A stretch of 64,000 bases of DNA, taken from positions 1,870,885 to 1,934,884 of the forward strand of contig NW_006763299.1 in assembly GCF_000218685.1 (NCBI RefSeq), written 5' to 3'. This document shows positions 20,936-31,985 of this stretch, piece by piece (within the stretch, counting starts at the first letter, position 1; every line of letters begins with the position of its first letter). Made by a program: the position numbers and the translations under genes. The stretch is from Serpula lacrymans var. lacrymans S7.9 (taxonomy: Eukaryota > Basidiomycota > Agaricomycetes > Boletales > Serpulaceae). The notes beneath the pieces were generated by a model. The model saw only the letters and a list, made by a program, of their open reading frames with translations, was not told the origin of the DNA and made no database searches.

Positions 20936-22110
20936 CTAGGGTTGTCAGAAGTTTACAACCTAAGCTGGACAATGGGCAATAACCTAATTTGTTTGTGGGG
21001 TGGAATTTATTTATCTCTAGTTTATGAGTTTGTCATTAGTCTTTGTGCTCCGAAAGGCTAATATGACAATGATAAAAGTGTCCTTAATGATAGAAAGAAC
21101 AAGTAGTGATGTGTGGATAGACATGTGAAGGTTTGTATGGATGGGAAGTGTTACATGACCTAGCTTCAGAATGTGGTTGACACAGATGTGACAATGATAG
21201 TCTTTGCTTGTTGAGGGACTAATAGGATGATAATAGTAATGTTCTACACTTGATAAAGGACAGACTATAATGTACTGATGATCAATAGAAAAGTGAAGTA
21301 AGATTTGACTATGCTTCAGTGATTGACAGCAGATGAGCTTATACCATATCACTAGATGACTGATACAAGTTTGAGATAGAATATAGAATAACTGTGGTAA
21401 ATAATAAACAATCACAAATAGTAGTCACTCTTGGACTACTATTGTCTGTGACAGATATGATTCTAGAGTGGTCTTTTGATTACAAAAATAGAAAGGTAAT
21501 TTGAAAGTGTAGAGTAAAAGGTGACTCAGTCAGGCACAGTGTTCTATTTGTAAGATTCACAGGCCAGTCTAGCCTTCTCCACAGTAAAAAGAGGATTAAA
21601 GAAAATTTTCTTATATGGAATTCTTCCAAAAGTATTCACAAGGATAGGGATGTGAACATATTATCTACTCCCCAAAAATCAGAATGATTAGTAAAGTGGT
21701 TATTCAGATAATGGCAAAATATGCTGTAGGAAATTTAATCTCCCTTTTTGAAAACTGACCATGTGCAAACCATGTGGAAGCCATGTGGTAAATTTTCAGT
21801 GTTGCTGTCAGGTGGCTGACAGTAAGTGATACAAGCATTCTTGTTTGGCTCATATCTCCAGAACTAGCGGTCAACAAATTATAAGACTTTGTGACATAGT
21901 GCTATGGAATGTGTACTTCAAGATGAGGTACTTTTGATAGCATAGAATATGTCATATGTTGCCATGTCCATACATGAAACATTTTCATATATGATAGTGT
22001 ATCTTCAAACAACTGGTGAACACTTCTGGAGTCTGTGGAAACAAGCTGGAGGGGTACAGTTTTTTTTTACTTTTCTGTCAATTATTTTCTAATGTACTAA
22101 CACTTACAGA
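20936..22110. other. No gene recognised
   Basis: About 1.2 kb without supported coding sequence, including several weak frames on both strands. Confidence 0.5.
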
Positions 22111-22119
22111 ATTCTCATC

Positions 22120-22560
22120 AGGAAAAAGCACCCACGCCACCAGATGATGATCATCTGTTGCCAACAGATACCTCTGAAGTCCAAGGCATCAATCCTCCTA
22201 ATTCACAATTAACAAGCAGCCCATTAGTCTCAGACACAGCTACTAGACCAAGCGGTCTTTGTAAACAGTTGCAGATCAGTTTTTCCCCTTTTCTCTGTTT
22301 CAAATACTATGAAACAGATGATTAATTTAACCAGGCACTTACTCAAGATGGGCTGAAAGATTGGATCAAGTACCACAACTTACCATTTGCTGGATCAAAG
22401 AAATTGAAAGAAGGTATGTTTCCTCATTTTCTTTCAGCATAATTTTACTCACTTCACTTCTTGTCTTACAGATCTCATTGATCTCATTGCTACCTCAGAA
22501 GGAGACAGTACCCTCACAAGGAGAGCATCAATGAAATAATTAGCAAGGTATAAATGACCC
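22120..22560 (+). pseudogene. SAP-like motif exon pair, decayed
   Basis: After an acceptor (TCATCAG) the plus strand reads APTPPDDDHLLPTDTSEVQG and continues to CFKYYETDD, a stop (TAA at about 22325), then LKDWIKYHNLPFAGSKKLKE. A GTATGT..CTTACAG intron (about 22413-22471) follows, then DLIDLIATSEGDSTLTRRAS. The pattern Lxx(W)(x6)LPxxGxKxxL(x)DLI matches the SAP DNA/RNA-binding motif. In-frame stops mark it as a relic. Confidence 0.45.
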
Positions 22561-22599
22561 CCCTCTTTTATTATGTAATATGATTCCTGATTGTTTTTA

Positions 22600-23095
22600 C
22601 TGTATGTATTTACAGGATGTCTAATTTTTTCACCAGCATACTGCAAGTGTTACTCACTAAGTATACAGACATACCTGGTATTCTATCATTGATTTTTTGC
22701 TGGAGCCAAACCTTGGCACATAACCATATATGGAAATATCACCCAACCATAGCAATATGATTCCTAACAGTTTCTATGTGTTTGCAGGATGTCTATAGGT
22801 GTTGCTGTTATATTGCAAGTGTTACTCACTGAGTATACATACAATGCTTTTGTTGTGTTGTATATAAAAGCATTTGTTTAGTAGTTGATTGTTTGTCAGC
22901 ATCAAATATTGGGACATGGCCATAAATGAGAATATCAGTCACACAAACAACAAGGTTAAGAGACAGTGTCCATGTGTTTATATGATGATCCTAATTATTG
23001 CCAGCATAAAGTCTTGCTACTGTATGCAAATACAAGTTGGTAGTTGTTCTCTCATTATTTGCCAGCACCAAATTGTTAGGAATCACAAAGCAGGC
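22600..23095. repeat. Degenerate ~175-bp tandem repeat
   Basis: Blocks such as GCAAGTGTTACTCACTRAGT and GGATGTCTA recur at about 22615-22670 and 22788-22845. A weaker third copy sits near 22980-23080. The unit is AT-rich and about 173-178 bp. Confidence 0.55.
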
Positions 23096-23332
23096 TTAAC
23101 TGATAATTTTAACAAGAGGAGGACAATATAGCTTAGGATGGGAGGGACCTTTTATGCAGGAGTTCTCAAGTAATATTAAACCAAAGAGATAGCTACAGAT
23201 GCGACGGGCTTTTATAGTGAATAGGAATTTGAACAATGAGTTCATCCGTGAAAGTGTTACTTCTGAATGCGAGAGTTCTGTGCAGTTCGTAGAAGTCAGT
23301 TGTTTATCACTCCTCGCCAAACATATTCATAC

Positions 23333-23900
23333 ACATGGTTGTAGGCTCCCATTTGGCCGATGACCAGCGACCCACAAAGCCCAGGTACAATACTGGTTCC
23401 AGCCACGCCCACGCCGGTGTGCACCACGCTCCCGAGGAACGATGTTAGTTACTCGCTGGAAGCACCCATGCAACTTCTTACACATGGTTGTAGGCTCCCA
23501 TTTGGCCAATGACCAGCGACTCGCAAAGCCCAGGTACAATACTGGTTCCTGCCATGCCCAGGCACGAGCGCGCTACGCTCCCGAGGAATGACATCAGCCA
23601 TCATTCTTCACCAAAGGTCAGTTACTCGCTGGTTTCACCAATGCAACTTCTTACACAAAGATTGTAGATTCCCAGTCACCCGACTACCCTAATTGCTGTC
23701 CTGACTACCCCTACTGCTGTCCCTACCACGTCAACGCCTGCCGCGCGCCTGCAGAACAATATTAGCCCCGTCTTCACCCCGTCCATTCACCCGCGGACGA
23801 CCAATATTCATGAGTCTTCATCGAAGGTCAGTCCCTTGGGGGCACCCATCAAACCTTGCTTTCTCAATCATTGTAGGCTCCCATTAGGCCCCGTATACCG
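23333..23900. repeat. ~149-bp tandem repeat, GC-rich
   Basis: ACATGGTTGTAGGCTCCCAT recurs at 23333 and 23482 within near-identical 149-bp units. A third, more diverged unit starts near 23652 and a fourth trace near 23866. The unit contains GACCAGCGAC and ACGCTCCCGAGGAA. It marks the switch from AT-rich repeats to the GC-richer gene island. Confidence 0.8.
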
Positions 23901-23980
23901 GGCAACCAATTAACTCCTCCCACGCTCACATCTCCTCCATGGACAATTGACACCTGGGTAACGCAACTGCGGCTACCTGA

Positions 23981-24467
23981 ATGGCTGTTTTCACGACAAC
24001 TCGAAATACCGCTGGTATGCACATCCTAGTTTTTGAATGCCTGGGTGATAATTGTCTTGTCAGCAGGCAGTTCCATGTGATTGTTGTAGGGAGAAACCTT
24101 TCCCCAGAGGATGTCGCAAAGAAGTTAAGTTTCGACGGAGAGGGTGATCACGGAAACCTCATCCTGCGTGGGCTGTTGTGAGAGGAAAAAGAGGTGTGTG
24201 TGGACTCACCCGGATGTGGCCGCAGACATCAGCTCTCTCAATGACGCTCCAGGTAACTTCCTGTTGGCTATAATATGTGCAGTGATTCAATGAGTTGATT
24301 ATTTTGTGATCAGCCCTTCTCACCTGGCTACCTGGTGGCCACATTTCTGCAAACGACTCGACCGCAAAACAGTTTGATGAGGACGCGGATGTGTGTGGGG
24401 AGCTGCTGAATGAGCTGATAGAGGCTCAGTGTAGAATACAGTCAGCTATGGCTGCCAAGTCAGCTTA
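23981..24467 (+). pseudogene. Cys-motif family gene A (relic or poorly resolved)
   Basis: A frame around 24160-24270 reads SSCVGCCERKKRCVWTHPDV, then ISSLNDAP, and is joined by a GTAACT..TGATCAG intron (about 24255-24317) to LLTWLPGGHISANDSTAKQF and a helical end (GELLNELIEAQCRIQSAMAA) stopping at 24467. The CxxC-basic-C-x-W core is shared with the gene at 26101-26503, suggesting one zinc-binding family. The upstream frame with the ATG at 23981 has a stop before it could join, so the 5' end is broken or uses an unseen intron. Confidence 0.45.
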
Positions 24468-24769
24468 ACGTGCACGCTGGCTACACATTATATGTACTTC
24501 TGGAGCATCATCGAAACACGAACAACGCCCTCTCCGATGACAGACGAATAAAAATATTGTATTTGTATTACTTGAAATCAATGACAAAATTACGTTGACG
24601 GATAGTGCCGTCTTGTCTTTAAAATTGAAGCCCACTGACTTGACGTCCCTAAACACTGTGATACAGCAGTGCCCGAGTGATTTCTTCTGCACCCACAGAT
24701 TACTCCTACAGAAATGGTAAGTCTTCAACCAATCAACTACCCCCTCGTAATGGGTATGTACACAGGCAA

Positions 24770-25520
24770 CGCGACCCGACGTTGACAAAGTTATGGAGGA
24801 GGCATACAAAAACATTATGTTAAGTCCAACCGGGTCCGCGGAGGACTTGACGATGCTCAACCAGGTAGGTTTCTTGTCAATACGAAGGAAAGCATATATT
24901 GATGTTATCAGAGTGCCGAGCAGTGGTCTCCCGAGGAGCAACAAAGTCATATATGAAAGCTTGCGCAGATCAAAGCGCAAAATTGGGAGAGACGTCTCTA
25001 CATACCATTTGTGAGTGTATTTTGTAATGTACTATGAAATGATATATTGGAACGATCTGATCGCTGTGTGACATAGGTAGCAGAGTGCGTTGAGTGTTCC
25101 GCCAATCCAGTCATCGGAGGATGTTGAAAGGAAGTATCCACCGCAAACTTCTCATCAAAAGCGACTCGGTGCGTTGCATGTACAGGGAGGGACACCCCTT
25201 GCAGTTGGAACGACAACTGGTTAGAGCATGCATTAATCCGAGCACAAAAGAGGGACCAAGGTAAGATTAAGGTTGTTGATGCAACACTCCATAATAACTA
25301 CCTCTCAGCTCCATGGTTACCTTGCGTCGGACAACCTTGTAGAACGACATCTGCCGACGATGACTGGGAGGCCATACAGATGTCGGAGGAGCTACTGGAA
25401 AAATTTCAGCGAAGCCTCGCGGCGGTGCAAGTAGCTCTAAGTAAGAAAAGGTTGGCCGCGGGGAGGAGGGGGGAGCGATGGCGAGAAAATATGTTAACCT
25501 TATGAATGAGATCAGTGTGT
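24770..25520 (+). pseudogene. Exon fragments, unknown gene
   Basis: Plus-strand pieces such as KVMEEAYKNIMLSPTGSAED (followed by CAG|GTAGGT) and, after TCTCAG-like acceptors, DDDWEAIQMSEELLEKFQRS resemble the helical C-terminal parts of the neighbouring small genes. Order and frames cannot be resolved into one protein. Confidence 0.35.
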
Positions 25521-25734
25521 ATCCTACAATGTGTATCCAATGAGCGCAGAAATTGTAGCCTCCTAGCGGGACGCAGAACACTCACGTCAACCATTTTATT
25601 AAAGACAATTCGTGCAACAATATGACCTGTGAATACACTGGATATTCGACAATGCATAACCGCGGAGCGAAGATACAAATACCAAGATGAGCTACACAAC
25701 GCGTAACCCAGAGTAATGAAACACATGGTAGCTT

Positions 25735-26015
25735 TAACTATACAATAGGCCCGCAGGGAAATTGTCTGTACTATTTCTCAATCACACATGTTGTACAATG
25801 CGTACTCTAGCGTACCATATAAGTTATTAGCAATTGGTGGCTGAGAAGTCGATTCATTCTCCCCGCGCGAGGTATTTGTGTCCAACGGTAGCTGTACAAC
25901 AAGCCTGCGGGGCAATTGTCTTCACTATTCTTTAATTACTCATTTTGTACAATGCGTGATATAGTGTGCTAGCTATAGTGTGCTAGCTACAGCGTATCAT
26001 ATAAAATTACTAGCA
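25735..26015. repeat. ~156-bp duplicated segment
   Basis: A block with GGTAGCT..CAATTGTCT..TACAATGCGT..ATAT occurs at about 25730-25840 and again at about 25886-26010. Inside the second copy, ATAGTGTGCTAGCT is itself doubled. Confidence 0.55.
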
Positions 26016-26100
26016 ATATCCAGAGACGTTAGAAATTCCATGGGTACGTTCACGTAAGCATTGTACAGTTGGATGATCTTCTTAATACACTCATTTGCAG

Positions 26101-26503
26101 ATGCTTCCTTGCGCAAATTGCAAGGCTAATGACGACGGCCGCACACCGTTGACTTGCGTGTACAACCCGAAGAGCAAGGGCTCTGTGTGCGGTCCCTGCA
26201 AGAGGAGATGCCAGTGATGCTACTGGCCGTCTGAGGATACAAAGAAGTCACTTCTCGCGTTGCCCCTCGACGATGGAATGTGTAAGTCCAGTCCTTTCTC
26301 ACCTCCACATACATCTCCTGAAATGTCTTCTTTTTTTTTGCAAAAGCTCCTATCAGCCATCTCGAAGACATGGACATGTCGTCGCTGTCCGCGGAGGATC
26401 TGAGGGAAGTCCAGATGACTTGCGCGCAGCTTACTTGCCCGGTGGCTGAACATCAAATGCAGTTGATTGAGGTGCGGGATGTGATGGACGTCAAGCTGTC
26501 ATG
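26101..26503 (+). pseudogene. Cys-motif family gene B, one in-frame TGA
   Basis: From the ATG at 26101 the frame reads MLPCANCKANDDGRTPLTCV, then GSVCGPCKRRCQ, a TGA (26215-26217), CYWPSEDTKKSLLALPLDDG, and after an intron (about 26281-26346) a helical acidic end, HLEDMDMSSLSAEDLREVQM to a TGA at about 26503. The CxxC..C..CxxCxRRC..CxW pattern looks zinc-binding. The single TGA breaks an otherwise well-kept gene. Length would be about 115 residues. Function unknown; it is not a Zn2Cys6 regulator by spacing. Confidence 0.5.
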
Positions 26504-26689
26504 AACTATCTTTTTCTTTACTTGTAGAAACAATATATTGCTAAGTAAAATGTGTGAATGCTGTAATGAAATCTCTTGTGCTTTTCTTTTGACCTCCACC
26601 GAACAACATCTTTAGTTCTGCAACCCTAGCACTAATTCATTGTGTAAATGACCTCCCCTTCCTCAGTGATAGAGGTGGTGGATGTTGTG

Positions 26690-27095
26690 CAGACTCACCC
26701 ATCCCAAGGGCAACAAATCATTCAGTTTAGTTTATAGATCACTTGTGTAGTGCACATGCTGTTACAGTGCGCCAAACAAAAATTTGTCCGCGCAATATTC
26801 ATTAGCTTCGCAGACCGGAGAATTATAGAATGATATGCGATGCATTTGCCCGCGGACAGGGATAGCTACCCAAATGCCATCCGAAGGGCAACAAATCATT
26901 CGTGGCATTTCAGGGATAGCTACCCAAATGGTCTACTCGCCATACTCACCCATCCCAAGGGCAACAAATCATTCATGGTGTTTGGTATTCTAGGCCGTAA
27001 GTCTGCGAGGAGCAACTGTAATTGAGGTCTATTCACCGTGCGCCAAACAAAACTTTGTCCGCGCAATATTCATGTGCTTTGCACACCGGAGAATG
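26690..27095. repeat. ~260-bp tandem duplication
   Basis: CATCCCAAGGGCAACAAATC occurs at about 26700 and 26951 (a partial copy near 26884), each followed by GTGCGCCAAACAAAA and TTGTCCGCGCAATATTCAT at about 26787 and 27056. A smaller GGGATAGCTACCCAAATG pair sits in between. Confidence 0.7.
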
Positions 27096-27261
27096 TCTGC
27101 ATGCTTACATTAACTGCCATTTGTATGAGTCATTAAAAGACTGCGGGCTCATCCGCGTGGGGAGATCACTACAACGATGTATTTCTTCATTACATAGCTT
27201 AAGAGGTCAGCGCTCACGGAACAATTTGTACATGAATTTTTGCAATACAGGAGGTGGTATT

Positions 27262-28518
27262 CTAGTCTACTATCATGTCCTCTTCATCTACCTCCTTGCT
27301 GAGGAAGTCTTTGAGCTCTTTGAGGGTAGCTTTGTCTACCATATTGTCCTCCATAGCTACGTTCCACAGGTTAGCTTCCAGCTCCTGCATGCTGTCCTGC
27401 CCAGTGATGTCAACCTCTGGCCCAAGGAAGGCTTCCAACTCCTCCTGGAGCTCGATGGGTACCTCGTCCACCTCTGGTCCCAGGAATGCCTCCAACTCTG
27501 CCACAACCTCTGGTGGCACCTCTTCCTGCTCCCCGCGCGAAACCTCGTCCACTTCCGAGCCTAGAAAGCTCTCCAGCTCCTTCACAATCCCCGGAAAAAC
27601 CTCTTCTTTGTCCTCATCTACCTCTGGTCCGAGGAACGCCTCTAGCTCGTTGAGCACGTGCCTCGGGATTTCTTTCTCCACCTCTGCCTCTACTTCCGGT
27701 CCAAGCCACGCCTCCAACTCCTCCGCAAGCTCCCGAGGGACGATTTCCTCAGCCCCGTGGAATGCCTCAAGCTCTGCTTGTACCTCGGGCGGTGCGCCTT
27801 CTTCGTCCTCCTCAAGCTCCACTCCATCCCCGAGGAACGCCTGGAGCTCTGCTTGTAGCTCGGGCGATATGCCTTCGTCGTCCTCCGTACCCCCGACGAC
27901 CATCACACTAGAGTCGTTGTCGGGACAGTCAAAGTGTGGGACGTTTCCGTCGCTGCTTGTGAGGTTCCATCCGGGGCGGAGGAACACCTCAAAATCGGAG
28001 AGGCCAAGGTCCTCAGTGGGGTATAGGTCCACGTCCTCTCCATCGAGGAAAGAGTTGAGATGGCTTCCAGGAAGCTTGCGGAGGAGGGTCATTTCGTCTT
28101 TCATGATCAAGTTGTCCGCAATGGTGCTGCGGATGGCCTCGACCGCCTGCTCCGCAATGGTGCGCAGATCTCGCCGGTTTTGCAGCTCCAGATCGAATCG
28201 GCTGAAAAACTGAAGTTCACACTATGAAAAGGTGTCAGCGATTAGACCCAAAGCGCGGACAATGCACAAAGTACTTACAAAGCACTCCCCCAAGATATTC
28301 ATATCGACCTTGAGGTTTTCCCATTTGTTGTTGTTGTTGCCAGTGAATGGCTCGCAGCCCCCGGCGTGTCGGTGGGTCTTCTTGATGTCTTTGATCAGCC
28401 ACCGCAGCTTTTGAGCGGAGTACTGTTCGTCAGTGAATATTGCCGCGCACATGTTGTGAAGTTGTGTAGATGAGAGGTGGGGGTCGGTGATGGGGGTTTG
28501 GATTGATTGACACACCAA
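27262..28518 (-). CDS. Tandem-repeat acidic protein (ELEAFLGPEVDE repeats)
   Basis: Two exons (28518-28279 and 28221-27262) join in frame with GTAAGT..CATAG ends and give a 399-residue protein. Residues 1-120 are globular-looking with no known domain (LRWLIKDIKKTHRHAGG; FSRFDLELQNRRDLRTIAEQ). From about residue 195 come seven clear and two diverged copies of a 20-27 residue unit with core P(x)xVxxELEAFLGPEVDE, strongly acidic and amphipathic, which predicts short helices. No signal peptide or membrane span is seen. I recognise no family. Tandem copies also recur at DNA level, so copy number may vary between strains. It is transcribed away from the gene at 28740. Intact frame and splice sites favour a live gene. 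Confidence 0.7.
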
Positions 28519-28739
28519 AGGATCGGTTTATATGGCTGGTCAACGGAATGTGTGACTCCGCAGGAAAACAATGGTGGCCGAGAACGCTTGAAGCTTCGAT
28601 TAACCAAAGCAGGTCATGCATCCACCGGGTAACGAGATGTGGCATTTCCTGAAAATACACCAAAACAATGGGTGGCCAAGTGGCGCGCTGACCATAAATA
28701 CGCCATCGCGCCCTTCTCACCTATCTTTTCGTCGTTGTC

Positions 28740-29454
28740 ATGGCCAGCTCCGTCGTTCTCCCCAACAGCATTGCTCAACTCATCAGAGACATACAAGCTC
28801 TGGACATCAAATCGACTGTCCACTGTCTCGAATTTCACCCTAGGGCTGACACTTTACTGCTGGAGTTCGAGACTAAAAAGGCAAGTGATCTTCATTGATC
28901 TCCTAGTTCACTTCTAAACTCCATGGCAGGAGAAGCTGGAAGTGATGTGGGGACTACTGGACCGCTGGGTCCCTGGTGCCAAACTCAGGGCACGCTATCT
29001 CGAGCACGCGGACATCATCAAAAGAGGAGCCCTGTTAGCCCTGTCCGCGCTCAAGGACGTTCAACCAGACTCGGACAGGAAAGGCAAACATAAAGAAACC
29101 AGTGCGGTCCACACGGAGAAGCACAAGGCTCTGGTGCCATATGTGAGTGATGTATGCAACATGATAACCCAATGACAAACAGGCTTTGTCTACAGGAGGT
29201 CCCAAACTCCCCGCGGGAGAGTTTTGATAGATTGGCTACAGGGTTGCTACCGCCAGGTAAGTGTTTTATACACGCCAATCCGTCCTTTAACCTCACCCTG
29301 TATAGCTATAGATCTCAACCATGAATTGACACAGCAAGAGGTTGAAGAAATGACGTCGGAGGAATTACAGGCCGCAGAGGCTCATTATAATAGCTATTGT
29401 GACCTTTTAGCCAATCATATACACCGACTACGTAGTTGTCAATCACAGCAATAG
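28740..29454 (+). CDS. Hypothetical protein, four exons, 187 aa
   Basis: Exons 28740-28880, 28930-29142, 29196-29256 and 29306-29454 keep frame throughout (564 nt). The first intron begins GCAAGT, a GC-AG intron; the others are GTGAGT and GTAAGT. The protein starts MASSVVLPNSIAQLIRDIQA, has a middle part with WGLLDRWVPGAKLRARYLEH, a Lys/His-rich linker, and an acidic helical end (ELTQQEVEEMTSEELQAAEA) resembling in style the ends of the Cys-motif genes upstream. No domain is recognised. It is divergent from the repeat protein at 27262-28518, with about 220 bp between starts, so they may share a promoter. Confidence 0.65.
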
Positions 29455-29599
29455 CAATGTAACTTAAAAATTCTGTAATACATAGCCATCCATCCATTTA
29501 ATTCATAACTGGCATGTACTAATATCATTAGTGAATTGAACTCTCCGGGTGCATGCTCTGCGGGAGCACAAGAAGGTAGAGTTGTTCCAAGGTGGCATA

Positions 29600-29770
29600 G
29601 GACGGTTCAGCCCGCGCGCAATGAAATGCTTCGGCCGTGTGCGCGCGGTGGGGCTCAAAAGACGTTCCAATGCGTTGGGGGCGATTCAACCGCACGCGCG
29701 CAATGAAATGCTTCGGCCGTGTGCCCATGGGAGGCTCAAGTCAAAAGATTTGCTCCAACGTGTCACTTAA
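29600..29770. repeat. ~80-bp tandem minisatellite (ATGAAATGCTTCGGCCGTGT)
   Basis: The block GCGCGCAATGAAATGCTTCG..CGTGTG..GGCTCAA..AAAAGA occurs twice here (about 29618 and 29697) and again at 31600-31700 with a further half copy, so it is a dispersed minisatellite of GC-rich units. Confidence 0.7.
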
Positions 29771-30742
29771 CTGCATGCACTGTTGATGATGAGAACTGTA
29801 GTTAGAAAACCACACACAAAAACAAACTAACACACAATCCTCCCAGATTCCACGGAACTTGTTTATGGGCTTTGCCTCCTAGAACAGTGGGTGCTCTGGT
29901 TGTTCATGGGGTGGTATGTATGAGGATCCTTCAAAGTAAAACCCAGAGGTGTATGAGTGTGGGTTTTGAGGAGGAGGGATAGTTGAATTTATAGAAAGAT
30001 AGGGGCTTTGTGGCGAGTATAGACGAGCACTACCTTGCTAATCATAGCCAAGGTAGGTTTGAGAACAACGAGGATGACGAGGTGATGAGGTTCCCAGTGA
30101 TAGCAGGCTCCTGACGCACAAACTGTAGTGCTCAGAAGGACTCTAACTGAAAGGGATGACAATGACTTCAAAAGTGGGAAGTGATGATGACAGCAGTTGA
30201 CAGTGGTAGCAGTGGGAAGTGTTGTGACCACACTGGATCACAAGCAGCAGAGTAGTGAACTTGAGAGTAGAGAAGAAGTCTGGATTGGAGTTCTTGTTTT
30301 TTTTACAAGGTAAAATACAGGGGTTTATATAGTAAAAGAAAAGTAGGCTATGCACAGTATAGCTGTGCAAAAAGAATGAGAAAGAACATGAAGGAAGGAA
30401 TGTACGCTGACGAATCCTACGTAGGTAGTACAGGATAAGATTGTCAAAAAAGGAAAAGAAAGAGATAGAACAATGAATGCTGTGAGTAATGTTAGAGGTT
30501 TGTACAACCATAAAGTAAAGTCCAATAGCAAAAAGAGAGCAGGAAAATCATGATGTCATGGGAAGATGCAGTAAAAAAAAGGGCAAGGCAAAACACTATC
30601 AGTATCAACACAGTTCCTTTATTGTCAGTCAGGCATTCTAAAAAAATATGTGTCCATAAAAATGATTCAAAAATCAAAAATAATCGCACTGTAAATGAAT
30701 GTTCTGCTGAAGAAAAAGAAACTGGAGCCACCGGTCCACCAC
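29771..30742. other. No gene recognised
   Basis: About 970 bp AT-rich, with only shadow frames. It lies downstream of both flanking genes and may include their 3' ends. Confidence 0.45.
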
Positions 30743-31288
30743 CTAGTCCAAATCCGACAGTTCCATGGCCTTACCAATGGACTGGTTGTGTTGGACCACC
30801 TGATCAAACGAGGGAGGGAGAGGAGTAGTTCCAATTTGGAACAAGTGAGTCCCAGGGAGCGTGTGGTAGGTGTAGCTGTAGCGAAGACGATGGACAAAAG
30901 ATAAGTGTACCCAAGTGAATGGGACAGCGATGAACATGGGCAACACAAGGGGATGAACCTTCTCCAGCTCAAAAATTACCCACCCACGCTCCAACCAGGC
31001 AAGACGAGCGACCGATGTTTTGATAGTATATGATGGTAGATCGACGTCATAAAGATGGACCTGTTGCCCTATTTGAACCGGCCGCCGGGGCTTTGCTGAT
31101 ATCAGCAGTGGCACGTGGTAGTCTATGGATCGGCGACGGAAGCGGATAGGAAGTGGTGACATCAGAAATGGTGGGGGTGCAAATAAGATGAGGAGGAGGA
31201 GGAGGGTGGAGGTGACGAAAAGGTGGATTAGAATGGGGATCCAGAAACGACCGTCAGGTGAGAATAAAAAGGAGAGGAAGGGGCCCAT
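30743..31288 (-). CDS. Putative membrane protein, 181 aa
   Basis: An intact frame begins MGPFLSFLFSPDGRFWIPIL; the longer frame to 31483 is possible but less likely because its N-terminal part is unlike a protein start. One strong membrane span lies at about residues 16-42 (ILIHLFVTSTLLLLLILFAP), and a second hydrophobic stretch is LVLPMFIAVPFTWVHLSF. The centre, LLISAKPRRPVQIGQQVHLY and VARLAWLERGWVIFELE, looks like a folded beta-rich domain. No family is recognised; the protein may be lineage-specific. Confidence 0.5.
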   Translation of the reverse strand: MGPFLSFLFSPDGRFWIPILIHLFVTSTLLLLLILFAPPPFLMSPLPIRFRRRSIDYHVPLLISAKPRRPVQIGQQVHLYDVDLPSYTIKTSVARLAWLERGWVIFELEKVHPLVLPMFIAVPFTWVHLSFVHRLRYSYTYHTLPGTHLFQIGTTPLPPSFDQVVQHNQSIGKAMELSDLD

Positions 31289-31594
31289 GGTGGGGCTAGG
31301 CAAAGGAAGGGGATTAAGGGAAACAACAAAAGCGAGGGCGCAATGCAATGTGTAGCCAGTGGCGACGCGAAAATTTGCCAAAATGCCGAAATGCGGAAAG
31401 TACCGGATGGAAAAGCAAAGGTGAATGTGACTGGATTGCCTAATAGAGGTGGTGCTGATCAGCCACAAGTTCAAAAAGGGCAATATTAATTACTATTCCA
31501 TGTGGCACTGTGCCTGTGTGGCGCAAAGGCGAGTCTTTTTGAATATTCGCTTCGTTATTAACACCTGTCCATGCTACCAATCAACTTTGGTGCA

Positions 31595-31710
31595 TGACAG
31601 CGCGCAATGAAATGCTTCAGCCGTGTGCCCATGGGAGGCTCAAGTCAAAAGATTAGCTCCAATGTGTCACTTAACCGCACGCGCGGGATGAAATGATTCG
31701 GCCCAGTCCT
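31595..31710. repeat. Minisatellite copy (ATGAAATGCTTC family)
   Basis: It matches 29690-29765 at about 90 percent by eye, including CCATGGGAGGCTCAAGTCAA, then a partial second unit GCGCGGGATGAAATGATTCG. Confidence 0.65.
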
Positions 31711-31985
31711 TGCGCAGACTTACATCAATAAATACACCAGGACATTTTACTGACGCCCATTGCAGTCTCTTCACAATATCAAAGCAAACTGCAGATTAAC
31801 ATGGATGAATGAGACTGTTTTAGTTCTGCCGTTGATTTTGTTACAGTCTGTGCACTGTAAGTTAGATTTCATGGCCCTCAGAGTGTATCGCGGAACAAGG
31901 GCTGTGCACCCAAAGTCTCCACAAATTATACTACCCAAGGTAGTTGACTTACAGACAAGTGCCGGGGCCGGCACAGTTGAACATA
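31711..31985. other. No gene recognised
   Basis: Short frames on both strands only. Confidence 0.4.

Noticed and set aside
27275..28213. 312-codon plus-strand frame opposite the repeat protein (Ser-rich)
   Set aside because: It is the antisense of the ELEAFLGPEVDE repeats; the minus frame joins an upstream exon through good splice sites and has a balanced composition.
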